A DNA stretch of 64,000 bases from JAUZRW01 sp964549915 (GTDB lineage Bacteria; Chloroflexota; Anaerolineae; Aggregatilineales; Phototrophicaceae): assembly GCA_964549915.1 (NCBI GenBank), contig CAZJWX010000005.1, forward strand, positions 66,628 to 130,627, written 5' to 3'. A program made the translations under genes and the position numbers. Shown here piece after piece: positions 51,690 to 60,299 of the stretch (the stretch's first letter is position 1; each line of letters starts with the position of its first letter). The notes beneath the pieces are model-generated. The model saw only the letters and a program-made list of their open reading frames with translations. It did no database searches and was not told the DNA's origin.

Positions 51690-53392
51690 TCGTCCGCTTC
51701 CGGCTTGGCAATGTAAATCAGCCGCGTTGCATCGGATAGGTGGACGACATCGTTCGGGCGCAGCGGATGACGATTGCCGACCTGCACGCCGCCGATGATC
51801 ACCGGGTTGGTCGCGCTCAGGCGGCTGATCGTGAGGCTGCCATCTTCGGCGACTTCCAGCCGTGCATGATGCCGCGAGATGGCCGGATCGTTGGTGATTT
51901 GTACGTCACAATCCGTGCTGCGCCCGATCAACAGACCGCGCCGCCTGACCTCGTAGTCGCCTTCCGCAGCGCCCTCCACGCGCACAATGCCCACCACTTC
52001 TTCATCGGCGAGGGACTGCTTCATCAGCCGTTGTACGCGCTCGTCGGAGAGCACCTTGGTGATGATCAACGCTTCTTCCTCGCTGAGGGGTGCCGGGTCG
52101 CGCGATGGCACTCCGGCGATGCGCGTGATGTCCACTTCGGGCAGCAGGTCGCGCTCACGGATTTTCGTCGCGCTGCCGGAATAATGCAATTCGTCTGGCG
52201 GGCCAGCATCCAATGTGTTGTAGAAGGCGTCGCTGCTGGTGAGATCCCCCGGTGTGCGCCGGATGCGGGTCAGCGCCAGTGCCAGGATCACCGCGCCGAC
52301 GATGAACAACCCGGCTCCCGCGATCAAGAGCAGGGCAATCTGATCGTTGCTGATTCCACCCAGATTGGCTTCCGCTTCGGAGGCGATTTCTGCCAGTGCG
52401 CCCTCACCGGTTTCGTCAGCACGGGGCGGGATGGTCGCTAGCGCTACTTCTGTGCGTGCTGGCGTTGGCGTCGGCGGAATCGGGCGGGTGTAATCGTCGC
52501 GGACGTTCAGCAGCACCGTCTCTTCGCCCCCGCCGGAGAGCAAGACGCGCAGGCTCAGCGGCCGATTGGCGTCCCAGTTCGGCGGCAGTTCGGCGCGCAG
52601 GGCGTAAGTTGGCTGTCCCCAGAGGGTGCGCACTTCGTTGACTCGCGCTTCGACCGTGCGCAGATTCGCCGTCAGGATGCTGCCGCCGTTGACTTCGACC
52701 AGATCGGTCAGCAGCGGGTCGGTCTCCTCATTGATGACGATGATCTCTACCGGGGCAGGCAATGCGGGTATCTCCGCAGGCGGGCAGGTACTCTGACGGG
52801 AGAAATCGCCCGCCGTAATCAGCAGGATGCGCCAGGAGCGCTCGTAACTGCGGATGACTTCGTTCAATTCGTTCAGGGCGGGGGCGAGGCAGGCGGGTTG
52901 CCCGGCAGTCGCGCTGTAACGCACCAGAAAATCGGCGATTTCCGTGTTGCCTTCGCTGGGCTGTAAAACTTCAAGCGCACTGTCGAAAAAGACCAAACCG
53001 CTGGCGCTCTCCCCGCCGCGCAAAAAGCGATCGAGCGACGATTGCACCACAGATTGCAGGTTAATCATGGCGTCGCTGGCGTCCACCAGCACCCAGTGCG
53101 TTTGCGGTAGCGGAACCGAATCGACCTCCAGCGCCAATTCGTCTTCACCCTGAATCAACGTCGCTTCGCTGATGGTCTGGCCGCGAGGGACGCGCAGATG
53201 CAGCAGCAGGCCATCGGGCGTTTCAGCGGCGAGTTCAACCATCGTCAGGCGAAGCTGTGCCAATGCTGGAAGCAAGGCAACGAACAGCAGCGCCAGCGCA
53301 ATCAGCCATCGACTCGCTTCTGGTAGGGTGGCAAATCGTGGATTGCTACCCAGCCGCTCTCTTCGCTGTCTTCCTGTCGCAGGCGAATCCAT
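51686..53392 (-). CDS. Membrane FHA-domain protein with vWA-like extracellular region
   Basis: 568 residues. A signal peptide or anchor occupies residues 28-46. Residues 95-280 resemble a von Willebrand A domain (THWVLVDASDAMINLQSVVQSSLDRFL, with a degenerate MIDAS, and ILLITAGDFS). After a Pro-rich linker, a membrane helix (IALLLIAGAGLFIVGAVILALAL, about 345-370) leads to a C-terminal FHA domain (RRRGLLIGRSTDCDVQI, SRHHARLEV, about 475-565). FHA domains read phosphothreonine. GAGGGG seven bases before the ATG supports this start despite a 91-base overlap with the phosphatase gene. Its stop overlaps the RHS start, so the two are translationally coupled. Confidence 0.88.
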   Translation of the reverse strand: MDSPATGRQRRERLGSNPRFATLPEASRWLIALALLFVALLPALAQLRLTMVELAAETPDGLLLHLRVPRGQTISEATLIQGEDELALEVDSVPLPQTHWVLVDASDAMINLQSVVQSSLDRFLRGGESASGLVFFDSALEVLQPSEGNTEIADFLVRYSATAGQPACLAPALNELNEVIRSYERSWRILLITAGDFSRQSTCPPAEIPALPAPVEIIVINEETDPLLTDLVEVNGGSILTANLRTVEARVNEVRTLWGQPTYALRAELPPNWDANRPLSLRVLLSGGGEETVLLNVRDDYTRPIPPTPTPARTEVALATIPPRADETGEGALAEIASEAEANLGGISNDQIALLLIAGAGLFIVGAVILALALTRIRRTPGDLTSSDAFYNTLDAGPPDELHYSGSATKIRERDLLPEVDITRIAGVPSRDPAPLSEEEALIITKVLSDERVQRLMKQSLADEEVVGIVRVEGAAEGDYEVRRRGLLIGRSTDCDVQITNDPAISRHHARLEVAEDGSLTISRLSATNPVIIGGVQVGNRHPLRPNDVVHLSDATRLIYIAKPEADE

Positions 53393-54612
53393 AACTGCCC
53401 CTCGTCATCTGTGAACTGCTCAACAATCTGGTATGGTGTGTCTTCCAGGGCAATGAAAGCCCCCACTTCGCTGTTGACTTGCGCCAATGTCAGTACGGAG
53501 TCGCTCAGCAGCAGCACATCACCGACTGCCAGCGCTGCCGTTTCATCAGCGTTCGTCGTCGCCTCCGCTTCTGTGGCTGCCGGGGAAGGCGTGGGTTGGT
53601 CGGGTTCGCCGCCGCTCCCTGAAAGCGCCAGCCCGCCCCCCAGGATGGCGGCACCCAGCACCAACACCACCACCGCGATCAAGATCAGCGGGCTGCGATT
53701 CGGCGCTGGCGGTGCGGGTGGCCTGGGTGAAGTCCCGCGCGGCATAGGACCTGGCGTGGAAGGCGACGGATCAGCTTCGATCTGCGGCATGCTGTAGGGA
53801 AGTTGCGTGTTGGGCTTGGTATCCACTTCCGGACGCATCATCGGTTCTGCATCCTGGATGTTGACGGCCATCATCAATTTGCTCACGTAGCGCTGTACAT
53901 CCGCCGGGGCGATCCTCTCCCCGACCTGCACCAGCACGACGGCGATGTTATCCGCCCCACCCAGCCGGTTGGCTTCCATCACCATGCGCCGCACTCCGTC
54001 ACGCGGGTCGGTCAGCGCCGCCAAACGCGCCAGGTGCTCCGGTTCCAGATAGCGCGTCAGGCCATCGGTACATAGCAGGACGGCATCCCCCGGCACAACC
54101 TCGCGTTCGATGGTCTCCACTTCCAGGATTTCGCGGTAGCCCAGCACCCGCGTCAGTGCCCCATCATCCGAACTGCCATCGCGCAGCACGTCAACTTCGT
54201 TGATCTGTTCGATTCTGCCGTTGTGAATGTGGAAAATCAGGCTATCGCCCACCGAAACCGCCGTCAGGCGATCTTCGCGGATGACGGCAGCGGCCAGAGT
54301 TGTGGCGGCCTGTTGATTGAGCTTCTGCAAGATGGTGCGGTTGCTGCCCTCTGTCGCCCGACGCAAGCGCTGCGCTGGGGTTTCGTCGGGCGCACTGCTG
54401 AAGTACTGCCGTGTCATTTGCGTGATGGCCAGTTGGCTGGCCTGGTCGCCATCTGCCAATCCGCCAACGCCGTCTGCCACCATGAAGAGCGCCCCATACT
54501 GCCCTAACTGCTGTGGCGTATCCGGGTATTCAGCACCAGCGGCGTCTTCGTTGGTGCGGCGGCGCAGCCCCCGATGTGAGGCCATCGCGGGTGTCAGTCG
54601 GAGGATGGTCAT
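53302..54612 (-). CDS. PP2C-type Ser/Thr phosphatase with membrane anchor and SH3-like tail
   Basis: 436 residues. The phosphatase domain (residues 1-240) has the PPM motifs RRRTNEDA, MVADGVGGLADGDQAS, VSVGDSLIFHI, CTDGLT and GGADNIAVVLV, whose Asp residues bind two metals. A Pro-rich linker and one membrane helix (LILIAVVVLVLGAAILGGGLAL, about 330-350) follow. The last 70 residues form a beta-rich, SH3-like domain (VGDVLLLSDSVLTLAQ to WVAIHDLPPY) that would lie outside the cell. It removes phosphate from Ser/Thr, probably opposing kinases that phosphorylate ligands of FHA proteins such as its neighbour. The ATG at 54612 is the family start. This is the first gene of the RHS operon. Confidence 0.92.
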   Translation of the reverse strand: MTILRLTPAMASHRGLRRRTNEDAAGAEYPDTPQQLGQYGALFMVADGVGGLADGDQASQLAITQMTRQYFSSAPDETPAQRLRRATEGSNRTILQKLNQQAATTLAAAVIREDRLTAVSVGDSLIFHIHNGRIEQINEVDVLRDGSSDDGALTRVLGYREILEVETIEREVVPGDAVLLCTDGLTRYLEPEHLARLAALTDPRDGVRRMVMEANRLGGADNIAVVLVQVGERIAPADVQRYVSKLMMAVNIQDAEPMMRPEVDTKPNTQLPYSMPQIEADPSPSTPGPMPRGTSPRPPAPPAPNRSPLILIAVVVLVLGAAILGGGLALSGSGGEPDQPTPSPAATEAEATTNADETAALAVGDVLLLSDSVLTLAQVNSEVGAFIALEDTPYQIVEQFTDDEGQLWIRLRQEDSEESGWVAIHDLPPYQKRVDG

Positions 54613-54988
54613 GTAGTGTGCCCTTTCCGCGTGGAGTGATGGAAAGCCCTCTGCGCTGCCCCCCACCTGCGACACACGACGGAACGCCGTTTGCTCATGG
54701 CTCTGCTCATTTGAGGAGTCGATGTCTTGATTTCAGACATCATTATAACGAGCAACAGGGCAGGTACAACAACGAGGCTTGTCAAAATACCGTTACGAAG
54801 GTGCAATATTCTGCCGACCTAAATTGACATGTTCCGAAATCTCCGTAAGCTTGAGTCATATTCGCAATTGCGCAGCCCCGAATCCGTCGCTCATGCGCAA
54901 AAATGCGCACAAGCTCTACGGAATCTAAACGTTTCTTAATGATTTTGCTGCGTACAATGAAAGCAAAAATCCTTTTGGAGTACCCGCT
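54613..54988. other. Divergent promoter region of the RHS operon
   Basis: 376 bases between the phosphatase gene (minus) and a SpoIIAA-like gene (plus), comparatively AT-rich. TACAAT at 54953-54958 is a candidate -10 box for the plus gene. No gene or RNA was recognised. Confidence 0.4.
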
Positions 54989-55381
54989 ATGTCAACGATA
55001 CAAGCCTTTTGGGACGACGAAACCAGGACGACAATCCGCATCGAAATCGCCGCACAATGGTCGTGGGAAGATGTCTACGCACAGGTGGATGCAATCCACG
55101 CCATGATGGACGAAGTTGCGCACCTCGTGCACTTCATTGTGTATCCCGCTGCTGAGACCATCGCCCTGCCGCCGAGTTCGCTGGGTCACCTGCGGGAGCT
55201 GCCGAAGCTCTGGCACCCGAACACAGGAATCACGGTCATCGTGACCAACAGCACGGTCGTGGACATCATCATGGGGATGTTGCAGCAGATCTACCAGCAG
55301 GGCTTCCGGACGATCATCAATACCTCAACGCTGGACGATGCACGCGCCATCATCGCCAAGCGCACCCAGCTTGCTGTGTGA
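54989..55381 (+). CDS. SpoIIAA-like (STAS-fold) small protein 1
   Basis: 130 residues, soluble alpha/beta. TTIRIEIAAQWSWEDVYAQVDAIHAMMDEVAHLVHFIVYP and the later GITVIVTNSTVVDIIMGMLQQIYQQG and FRTIINTSTLDDARAIIAK match the layout of the SpoIIAA-like/STAS family, which binds ligands or partner proteins. The same layout is seen at 56002, 59748 and 61262. GGAG precedes the ATG. No partner kinase or anti-sigma gene is visible, so the role is unknown. Confidence 0.68.
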   Translation: MSTIQAFWDDETRTTIRIEIAAQWSWEDVYAQVDAIHAMMDEVAHLVHFIVYPAAETIALPPSSLGHLRELPKLWHPNTGITVIVTNSTVVDIIMGMLQQIYQQGFRTIINTSTLDDARAIIAKRTQLAV

Positions 55382-55409
55382 GCACGGCGTAATCCTCGTG
55401 TTGTCCGCC

Positions 55410-55430
55410 GGGTGCGATCCTGTCGCACCC
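55410..55430 (+). terminator. Hairpin after SpoIIAA-like protein 1
   Basis: GGGTGCGA / TCGCACCC, eight pairs with a five-base loop, 28 bases after the stop and also beyond the convergent membrane-protein gene. No T-tract. Confidence 0.45.
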
Positions 55431-55495
55431 ATTACACCTGTTCTCGCCCGGCGCGATATTTCGGTAGCCCCCGGCTGCATTGTGCCCGCAAGTGC

Positions 55496-55921
55496 CTATG
55501 CCGTCGTGCGCCCTCGTTCGTAGAGCAGCGCCGCGCCCGTTGCCAGCGCGCCGACCAATTCCCAGACTGCAACCCCCAGGAAGGCCGTCGGTGCAATCTC
55601 GCGTGAGACCGCCAGCACGAAGATGGTGAACGTCACCATGCGGAAGGGCACTGTCCACAGGAAGAAGGGCTTCCAATTGATGGCGGCTGCCAGCATGTAG
55701 TAGACCCCCATGTTGAACGAGGCCATCGACGAAGCTGTGACGAACATCAGCGTGAAATCACCATCCGGACGGACGGAGCGTTCGACAACGTCGATCCCCA
55801 GCAGCGTGAGCGTGGCTTCGGGCTGCACCAACCCGACCAGGCCGAGCAAGAAAGCCAGAAGGCCGAAAATGAACATCGTCCAGCCCGAAAGGCTGCGCGG
55901 CAGTCCGTATGACGGATTCAT
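55496..55921 (-). CDS. Four-helix membrane protein, unknown function
   Basis: 141 residues with four hydrophobic helices: GWTMFIFGLLAFLLGLVGLV, then SFNMGVYYMLAAAINW, VPFRMVTFTIFVLAVS and LGVAVWELVGALATGAALLY. The conserved-looking RPDGDFTLMF lies in the first loop. I do not recognise the family beyond a general likeness to small DoxX-type or DUF4345-like proteins. GAAGGA precedes the ATG. It is divergent from the next SpoIIAA-like gene. Confidence 0.75.
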   Translation of the reverse strand: MNPSYGLPRSLSGWTMFIFGLLAFLLGLVGLVQPEATLTLLGIDVVERSVRPDGDFTLMFVTASSMASFNMGVYYMLAAAINWKPFFLWTVPFRMVTFTIFVLAVSREIAPTAFLGVAVWELVGALATGAALLYERGRTTA

Positions 55922-56001
55922 AACAAGTTCCTTCGTTTTGAAATGGCTAAGATGCGTTATAGTCTGTAGTATACACAGAAAAGTCGTCAGAGGAGGGGCA
56001 C

Positions 56002-56541
56002 ATGCCTGTTGACATTCGCCTGAGCGATGACCAGAAGTACATCATCTACGAACTCAGTGACCCGATTTCGATGGACGAATTGGTGCAGGCCTACGATGAA
56101 GAGAAACGCCTGCGCGACCGCGTCCCGCACACCCTCCACTCGATTACCGATATGTCCAAAGTGCGCGGCATCCCGCACAACTGGCTCACCGCGAAATCTG
56201 GCCCCGGCCTGACACACCCGCGCAGCGGCCTGATCACCATCGTGGGAATCTCGGTAGGTTTGCGCATCATCGTCAACACCATCTTCTCGATTGTGGGCTA
56301 CAAGCGTGTGCAATTCTTCGCCACGCGGGAAGAAGCGCTCGCGGCAATCCAGGCCGAAATTGCCAAAGAAGCGGGAGCCACCCCTGGCAATGGCACAGCG
56401 CAGGAATTCGCTGCACCAGCCGCAGCCACCCCTGCAACGCCCGAAGCGGCGGCACCCGTAGCGGAGGAAACCCCGCCCGCAACGTCAGAAGCCGCAACGA
56501 CAGAACAAGATGCCGAAGGCACGAAACCACCAGCGAATTGA
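56002..56541 (+). CDS. SpoIIAA-like small protein 2 with Ala/Pro-rich tail
   Basis: 179 residues. Residues 1-115 follow the SpoIIAA-like layout: DIRLSDDQKYIIYELSDPISMDELVQAYDEEKRL, then SGLITIVGISVGLRIIVNTIFSIVGYKRVQFFATREEALAAI. Residues 125-179 are a disordered tail rich in Ala, Pro, Thr and Glu, absent from its relatives. A strong AGAGGAGGGG site lies before the ATG, with TATAGT at 55958-55963 as a candidate -10 box. Function unknown. Confidence 0.7.
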   Translation: MPVDIRLSDDQKYIIYELSDPISMDELVQAYDEEKRLRDRVPHTLHSITDMSKVRGIPHNWLTAKSGPGLTHPRSGLITIVGISVGLRIIVNTIFSIVGYKRVQFFATREEALAAIQAEIAKEAGATPGNGTAQEFAAPAAATPATPEAAAPVAEETPPATSEAATTEQDAEGTKPPAN

Positions 56542-56568
56542 GGTTGCGCCTCTGGCACCATCAGCGGT

Positions 56569-57191
56569 CTATAGCGGCCTGGGACGGCGTTCCTGATGAT
56601 GTACGATCCCAAGCGCACGTTCGACGGGCAGCACGAAGATCACCCCGGTATCGGCGGCCTCCAGGTCGCCGAGCACCTGCTGCCCGGATCGTCAATCAAG
56701 GCCGTAGCCAGCAAGGCTGTGCCTTCGCGGGTGCGCAGGAAGCCCAGTTCGAACAACACCTGTGCCGAAATACTCACAGAGGTTGCTGCCAGAGTCACCC
56801 CTACGAAGAGCATGGACTGCCAACTGTAGCCGAAGGGCACCATCACAGCGAAGGATAAGGCCACCGGGAGCAGTGCCCCCAGCGCCCCGGCGAAGATCGC
56901 CACGCGCCGCACGGACATCAATTCCTTGACGTTGACCTCGAACCCGATCAGGAACATCAGCAAGATCACGCCCAGTTCCGCCAATTCTTTGATGGTCTCT
57001 TCCAGTGGGACGCCGTGGAAGATCGGCCAGTGCAGCAGATTCAGAAATGTTGGCCCCAGCAACACGCCCACCAGCAGTTCACCCAGCACGCGCGGCTGCC
57101 GCAGTTTGCGTGCCAGCGCACCTCCCAGACGGGACGCGAGGATGATAACCGCTATGGCGAGAAACAGAGCCAGGGCGGGATTGTCTTCCAT
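56569..57191 (-). pseudogene. Relic of a Kef-type cation/proton antiporter with PII-like C-terminal piece
   Basis: The first 160 codons encode the N-terminal helices of a CPA2 antiporter (ALARKLRQPRVLGELLVGVLLGP, ILLMFLIGFEVNVKELMS, SVSISAQVLFELG), ending at ALIDD. Intact proteins continue for hundreds of residues, but here the frame breaks and stops soon after. In a frame shifted by two bases, GQQVLGDLEAADTGVIFVLP and VERALGI follow, resembling the end of a PII-like regulatory domain that is sometimes attached to or follows such antiporters. The best explanation is a large internal deletion. An expressed truncated membrane protein cannot be excluded. Confidence 0.75.
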
Positions 57192-57437
57192 GTTGTCTCT
57201 CTCTCGCACAGTTGTTTCAGATTCACCTTGTGAAGTTTATCACAAGGGTTTCTCACGAGAGCGCAATCCTCAGCAGGTTGTGGACGGATGCCGCGCAAGG
57301 TCGGGAGAGATGTCATGAAAGCAAGGGCGGCACGGCTCATCCGCATGGAGGCGTGCGGAGAAAGGGAGCGATGTGGCGAACGGGAGCGCGTCGCAGCGCC
57401 CCCGTATTCGGTCAAGTGCAGGCGTCGCCCGGTTTCC

Positions 57438-58217
57438 TCACTGATCTTTCCACTGGGGCGGGCGTTTCTCGATGAAGGCGGCCATGCCTTCCGCCTTGTC
57501 TTCAGTTCCGAAGGCCAGGAAGAAATTGCGCTTCTCCGCTTCCAAACCTTCCGCCAGCGTTCCTTCGTAGGCTTTGTTGATGGCGTCCTTGGTCAGGTTG
57601 ATGGCTACCTGGGACATGCTGGCGACTTTTTCCGCGAGCTTGAGCGCTTCGTCGAGGAAGACTTCCGGCGAAACGACGCGGTTGACCAGGCCGTATTGCA
57701 GGGCTTCTTCCGCGCTCAGCCGACGATCCGTGAGCATAATTTCCATTGCCAGCGCTTTACCGACTGCGCGAGTCAGTCGCTGGGTGCCGCCGCCGCCGGG
57801 CAGAATGCCCAGGTTGATTTCCGGCTGCCCGAAGACCGCCGTCTCGCTGGCAACGATCATGTCGCAGGCCATGGCCATCTCGCAGCCGCCACCCAGGGCG
57901 AAGCCGCTGACAGCGGCAATGATCGGCTTGCTGTACACCGAGAAGTCGAAATTATCGCTGATGCTGCCGCCCTTGATGAAATCGACATAGGTTTGCCCGG
58001 ACATCTCTTTGATGTCGGCTCCGGCGGCAAAAGCGCGTTCGTTTCCGGTGATGACCATGCAGCTAATCTCCGGGTCTCGCTCGAAGGCCGTCAGCGCCTG
58101 GTGCAATTCGGTCATAAGGGCGTTGTTCAGGGCATTGAGCGCCTTGGGGCGGTTCAGCCGGACGAGGCCGACCCTGGCAACGGGGACTTCAGTCAGAATG
58201 TTCTCGTATTCAGCCAT
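57438..58217 (-). CDS. Enoyl-CoA hydratase/isomerase family protein
   Basis: 259 residues, typical crotonase length. The CoA-binding segment AFAAGADIKEMSG and the oxyanion-hole/catalytic segment FALGGGCEMAMACDMIVASETAVFGQPEINLGILPGGGGTQRL are intact, including both acidic residues expected in hydratases (Glu in CEMAMAC and in QPEINLG). It probably hydrates short-chain enoyl-CoA in fatty-acid or amino-acid breakdown. The ATG at 58217 is the family start. No other beta-oxidation genes adjoin it. Confidence 0.93.
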   Translation of the reverse strand: MAEYENILTEVPVARVGLVRLNRPKALNALNNALMTELHQALTAFERDPEISCMVITGNERAFAAGADIKEMSGQTYVDFIKGGSISDNFDFSVYSKPIIAAVSGFALGGGCEMAMACDMIVASETAVFGQPEINLGILPGGGGTQRLTRAVGKALAMEIMLTDRRLSAEEALQYGLVNRVVSPEVFLDEALKLAEKVASMSQVAINLTKDAINKAYEGTLAEGLEAEKRNFFLAFGTEDKAEGMAAFIEKRPPQWKDQ

Positions 58218-58342
58218 GTAAAAGGGTCTCCACTGTAAGAAGTGATACGTTTCACAAACTTTTCCTGAATCGTACCACAAGAGCGGGACTCTGGCGACAA
58301 TTCTGCGCGGAAAATCACCCGGTATGTCGGCGAACCCCTGGG

Positions 58343-58348
58343 TATAAT
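58343..58348 (+). promoter_or_regulatory. Candidate -10 box for the KAS III-like gene
   Basis: A perfect TATAAT lies 78 bases before the ATG of the KAS III-like gene. No clear -35 element. Confidence 0.35.
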
Positions 58349-58426
58349 GGGACAAACCGTTGTCAGCGCTCGTGGCAGCGGAAGACGGATACCTGACGAT
58401 TCAAGACTTCTTACAAGAAGGGACTC

Positions 58427-59443
58427 ATGACGGACGTAAACATTGGCATCGCAGGAATTGGCACATATTTCCCGCAGACAGTCGAAAAAGCCGAGGAATT
58501 GGTCGAAGCGACGGACATTCCCTTGCATGTGCTGCAAGAGAAGATGGGCATCGTACAGCGGCATGTCGCGGGGGAAGACGACAGCATCAGCCACATGGCG
58601 AGCGAGGCCGCCAAGGCCGCCATCGCCGACGCCGGAATCGACCCCACAGAGATCAAAATGGTGATTTCACACGGGAGCCAGTACAAAGATCACATTGTCT
58701 GGAACAGTGCGGGCAAAATTCAGGACAATATCGGCGCGGTGAATGCCTTCGGTTACGAGATGTATGCGCTTTGCGCCGGGGCACCGATTGCCATGAACAT
58801 CGCCCGCAGCATGATGATCGCCGATCCCGCGCTGGATACGGTGCTGCTGGCGGCGGCGAGCAAAGAAAACGACCTGATCCACCCTGGCAACCAGCGTGCC
58901 CGCTTCATGTTCAACTTCGGCGCAGGGGGCGGCGCAATGATCCTCAAACGCGATCACGACAAAAATCTCGTCCTGGGCGCATCAGCGCTGACGGATGGTT
59001 CCCTGAGCGAGACCGTGATGTTGACCACCGAACCGGACGCCATCGGCGAAGGCGGCAGCACCATCAACGGCGAAGTGGTGGGGATGCTGGATGTGCGCAA
59101 CGCGGGGTATATGGCGCAGCGCCTGGGTGAGACTTCACTGCCCAACTTCAAGCGCGTGATGCGCGAAGCCCTGGAGAAGAGCGGCTACACCTTCGAAGAT
59201 GTCGATTTCCTGGGGATCACGCATATGAAGCGTTCCTTCTTCAACCAGATTCTGGAAGAAATTGGCCTCTCGCAGGAGCAAGCCATTTACCTGGATCACT
59301 ACGGGCATATCCAGAGCGTGGATCAAGTGCTGTCGATCCAGCTTGGGCTGGCGCAAGGCAAGATCAAAGACGGCGATTTGCTGCTGCTGACGGGCGCAGG
59401 CACGGGCTATACCTGGAGTTCCATTGCCGTGCGCTGGGGGTGA
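58427..59443 (+). CDS. 3-oxoacyl-ACP synthase III-like enzyme (KAS III/FabH family)
   Basis: 338 residues with the thiolase-superfamily fold. Catalytic Cys116 lies in YALCAGAP and His266 in GITHMKRSF. Where FabH has the third residue, Asn, in the motif His-Gly-Asn-Thr, this protein has His294 (YGHIQSVD). The C-terminal LLLTGAGTGYTWSSIAVRW matches the FabH end. The family condenses an acyl-CoA with malonyl-ACP or a second CoA ester. The altered triad suggests it is not the ordinary initiating FabH. It is monocistronic and divergent from the enoyl-CoA hydratase gene. Confidence 0.88.
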   Translation: MTDVNIGIAGIGTYFPQTVEKAEELVEATDIPLHVLQEKMGIVQRHVAGEDDSISHMASEAAKAAIADAGIDPTEIKMVISHGSQYKDHIVWNSAGKIQDNIGAVNAFGYEMYALCAGAPIAMNIARSMMIADPALDTVLLAAASKENDLIHPGNQRARFMFNFGAGGGAMILKRDHDKNLVLGASALTDGSLSETVMLTTEPDAIGEGGSTINGEVVGMLDVRNAGYMAQRLGETSLPNFKRVMREALEKSGYTFEDVDFLGITHMKRSFFNQILEEIGLSQEQAIYLDHYGHIQSVDQVLSIQLGLAQGKIKDGDLLLLTGAGTGYTWSSIAVRWG

Positions 59444-59747
59444 TTGTTCATTGCGACGGAGGCCGCCTCCGGTTGAAAACCAGAGGCTACCAGCGATCAA
59501 CGTTCACTGAAGGGACTGCAAAAAGACCTCTTATTGAACAAGGTGTCCCTTCTAGCCTGCCCTCAACACGGGTTATTGTGTGTGAGAAGTGGAATGGCAA
59601 ATCCACGCCAGTGGCTTCCGCAAGTTCTGGACTGCTGGTAGACGGGTTCGTTAATTCGCATTTCAGCGGGTGTTATTGTCTTCTTAACGTTCTCTATACG
59701 CAGCGGTGCTAGAGTGCGGCAAATTTCGCAGTGCAAGGTGTTGCACC
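59444..59747. other. Intergenic region holding repeat copy B
   Basis: About 300 bases. It contains the second copy of a dispersed repeat (59528-59618). No gene with coding-like composition was found. Confidence 0.45.
59528..59618 (+). repeat. Dispersed intergenic repeat, copy B
   Basis: About 91 bases closely matching 41091-41186 in the same orientation, with a few substitutions and a short deletion in the centre. It lies after the KAS III-like gene. Confidence 0.75.
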
Positions 59748-60152
59748 ATGTTGTACACCATCCAGCAAATTCCCAACCAACCGATCTACATCGTGCGGAT
59801 TTTGCCGCCGCTGAACAGCGCCAAACAAATCTACGCGATTGATGCCGAATTGCTGCGCCTGACTGCTCATCACAGTGGGCGTGCCTGCCGCATTGATGAT
59901 TTCACGCACCTGCATCCGCATCAATTCACGCGCTCGGATGCCCTGGCCTGGTTCGGTGGCGTGGTGCGCGAAGACGCCCAATGGCGCTCGCATATCGCAC
60001 ATGTGGCTGTCGCGAAACCTCGGCTGCGGCAGATGGTCGCCGACCTCGTTGCCGCAGGGCATCCCACCTACGTCCCCGTGCTGCCGCGCATGGAGGCTGC
60101 GCTGAGCGTTGCACTGCGTGAAGTCAATCACAGCCGCGCCGAACTGGATTGA
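59748..60152 (+). CDS. SpoIIAA-like small protein 3
   Basis: 134 residues. QPIYIVRILPPLNSAKQIYAIDAELLRLTAHHSG, then IAHVAVAKPRLRQMVADLVAAGHPTYVPVLPRMEAALSVALREV, share the order of strands and helices seen in the other SpoIIAA-like proteins at 54989, 56002 and 61262, but sequence identity is low. Function unknown. The ATG at 59748 is chosen by this alignment; AAGG lies about ten bases upstream. Confidence 0.6.
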   Translation: MLYTIQQIPNQPIYIVRILPPLNSAKQIYAIDAELLRLTAHHSGRACRIDDFTHLHPHQFTRSDALAWFGGVVREDAQWRSHIAHVAVAKPRLRQMVADLVAAGHPTYVPVLPRMEAALSVALREVNHSRAELD

Positions 60153-60299
60153 CGCCGCACACCCAATCGCCAATCAGACCACACCCCGCGTTGGGCCGGA
60201 TTTCCCCGCAGCGCTGCTTGTGCTGCGCCGCTATGTAAGGAATGTGCGGCTCAGCCCTTCCGATGTCTGGGACAATTTTAACCTTCTGAGGAGATCAAC

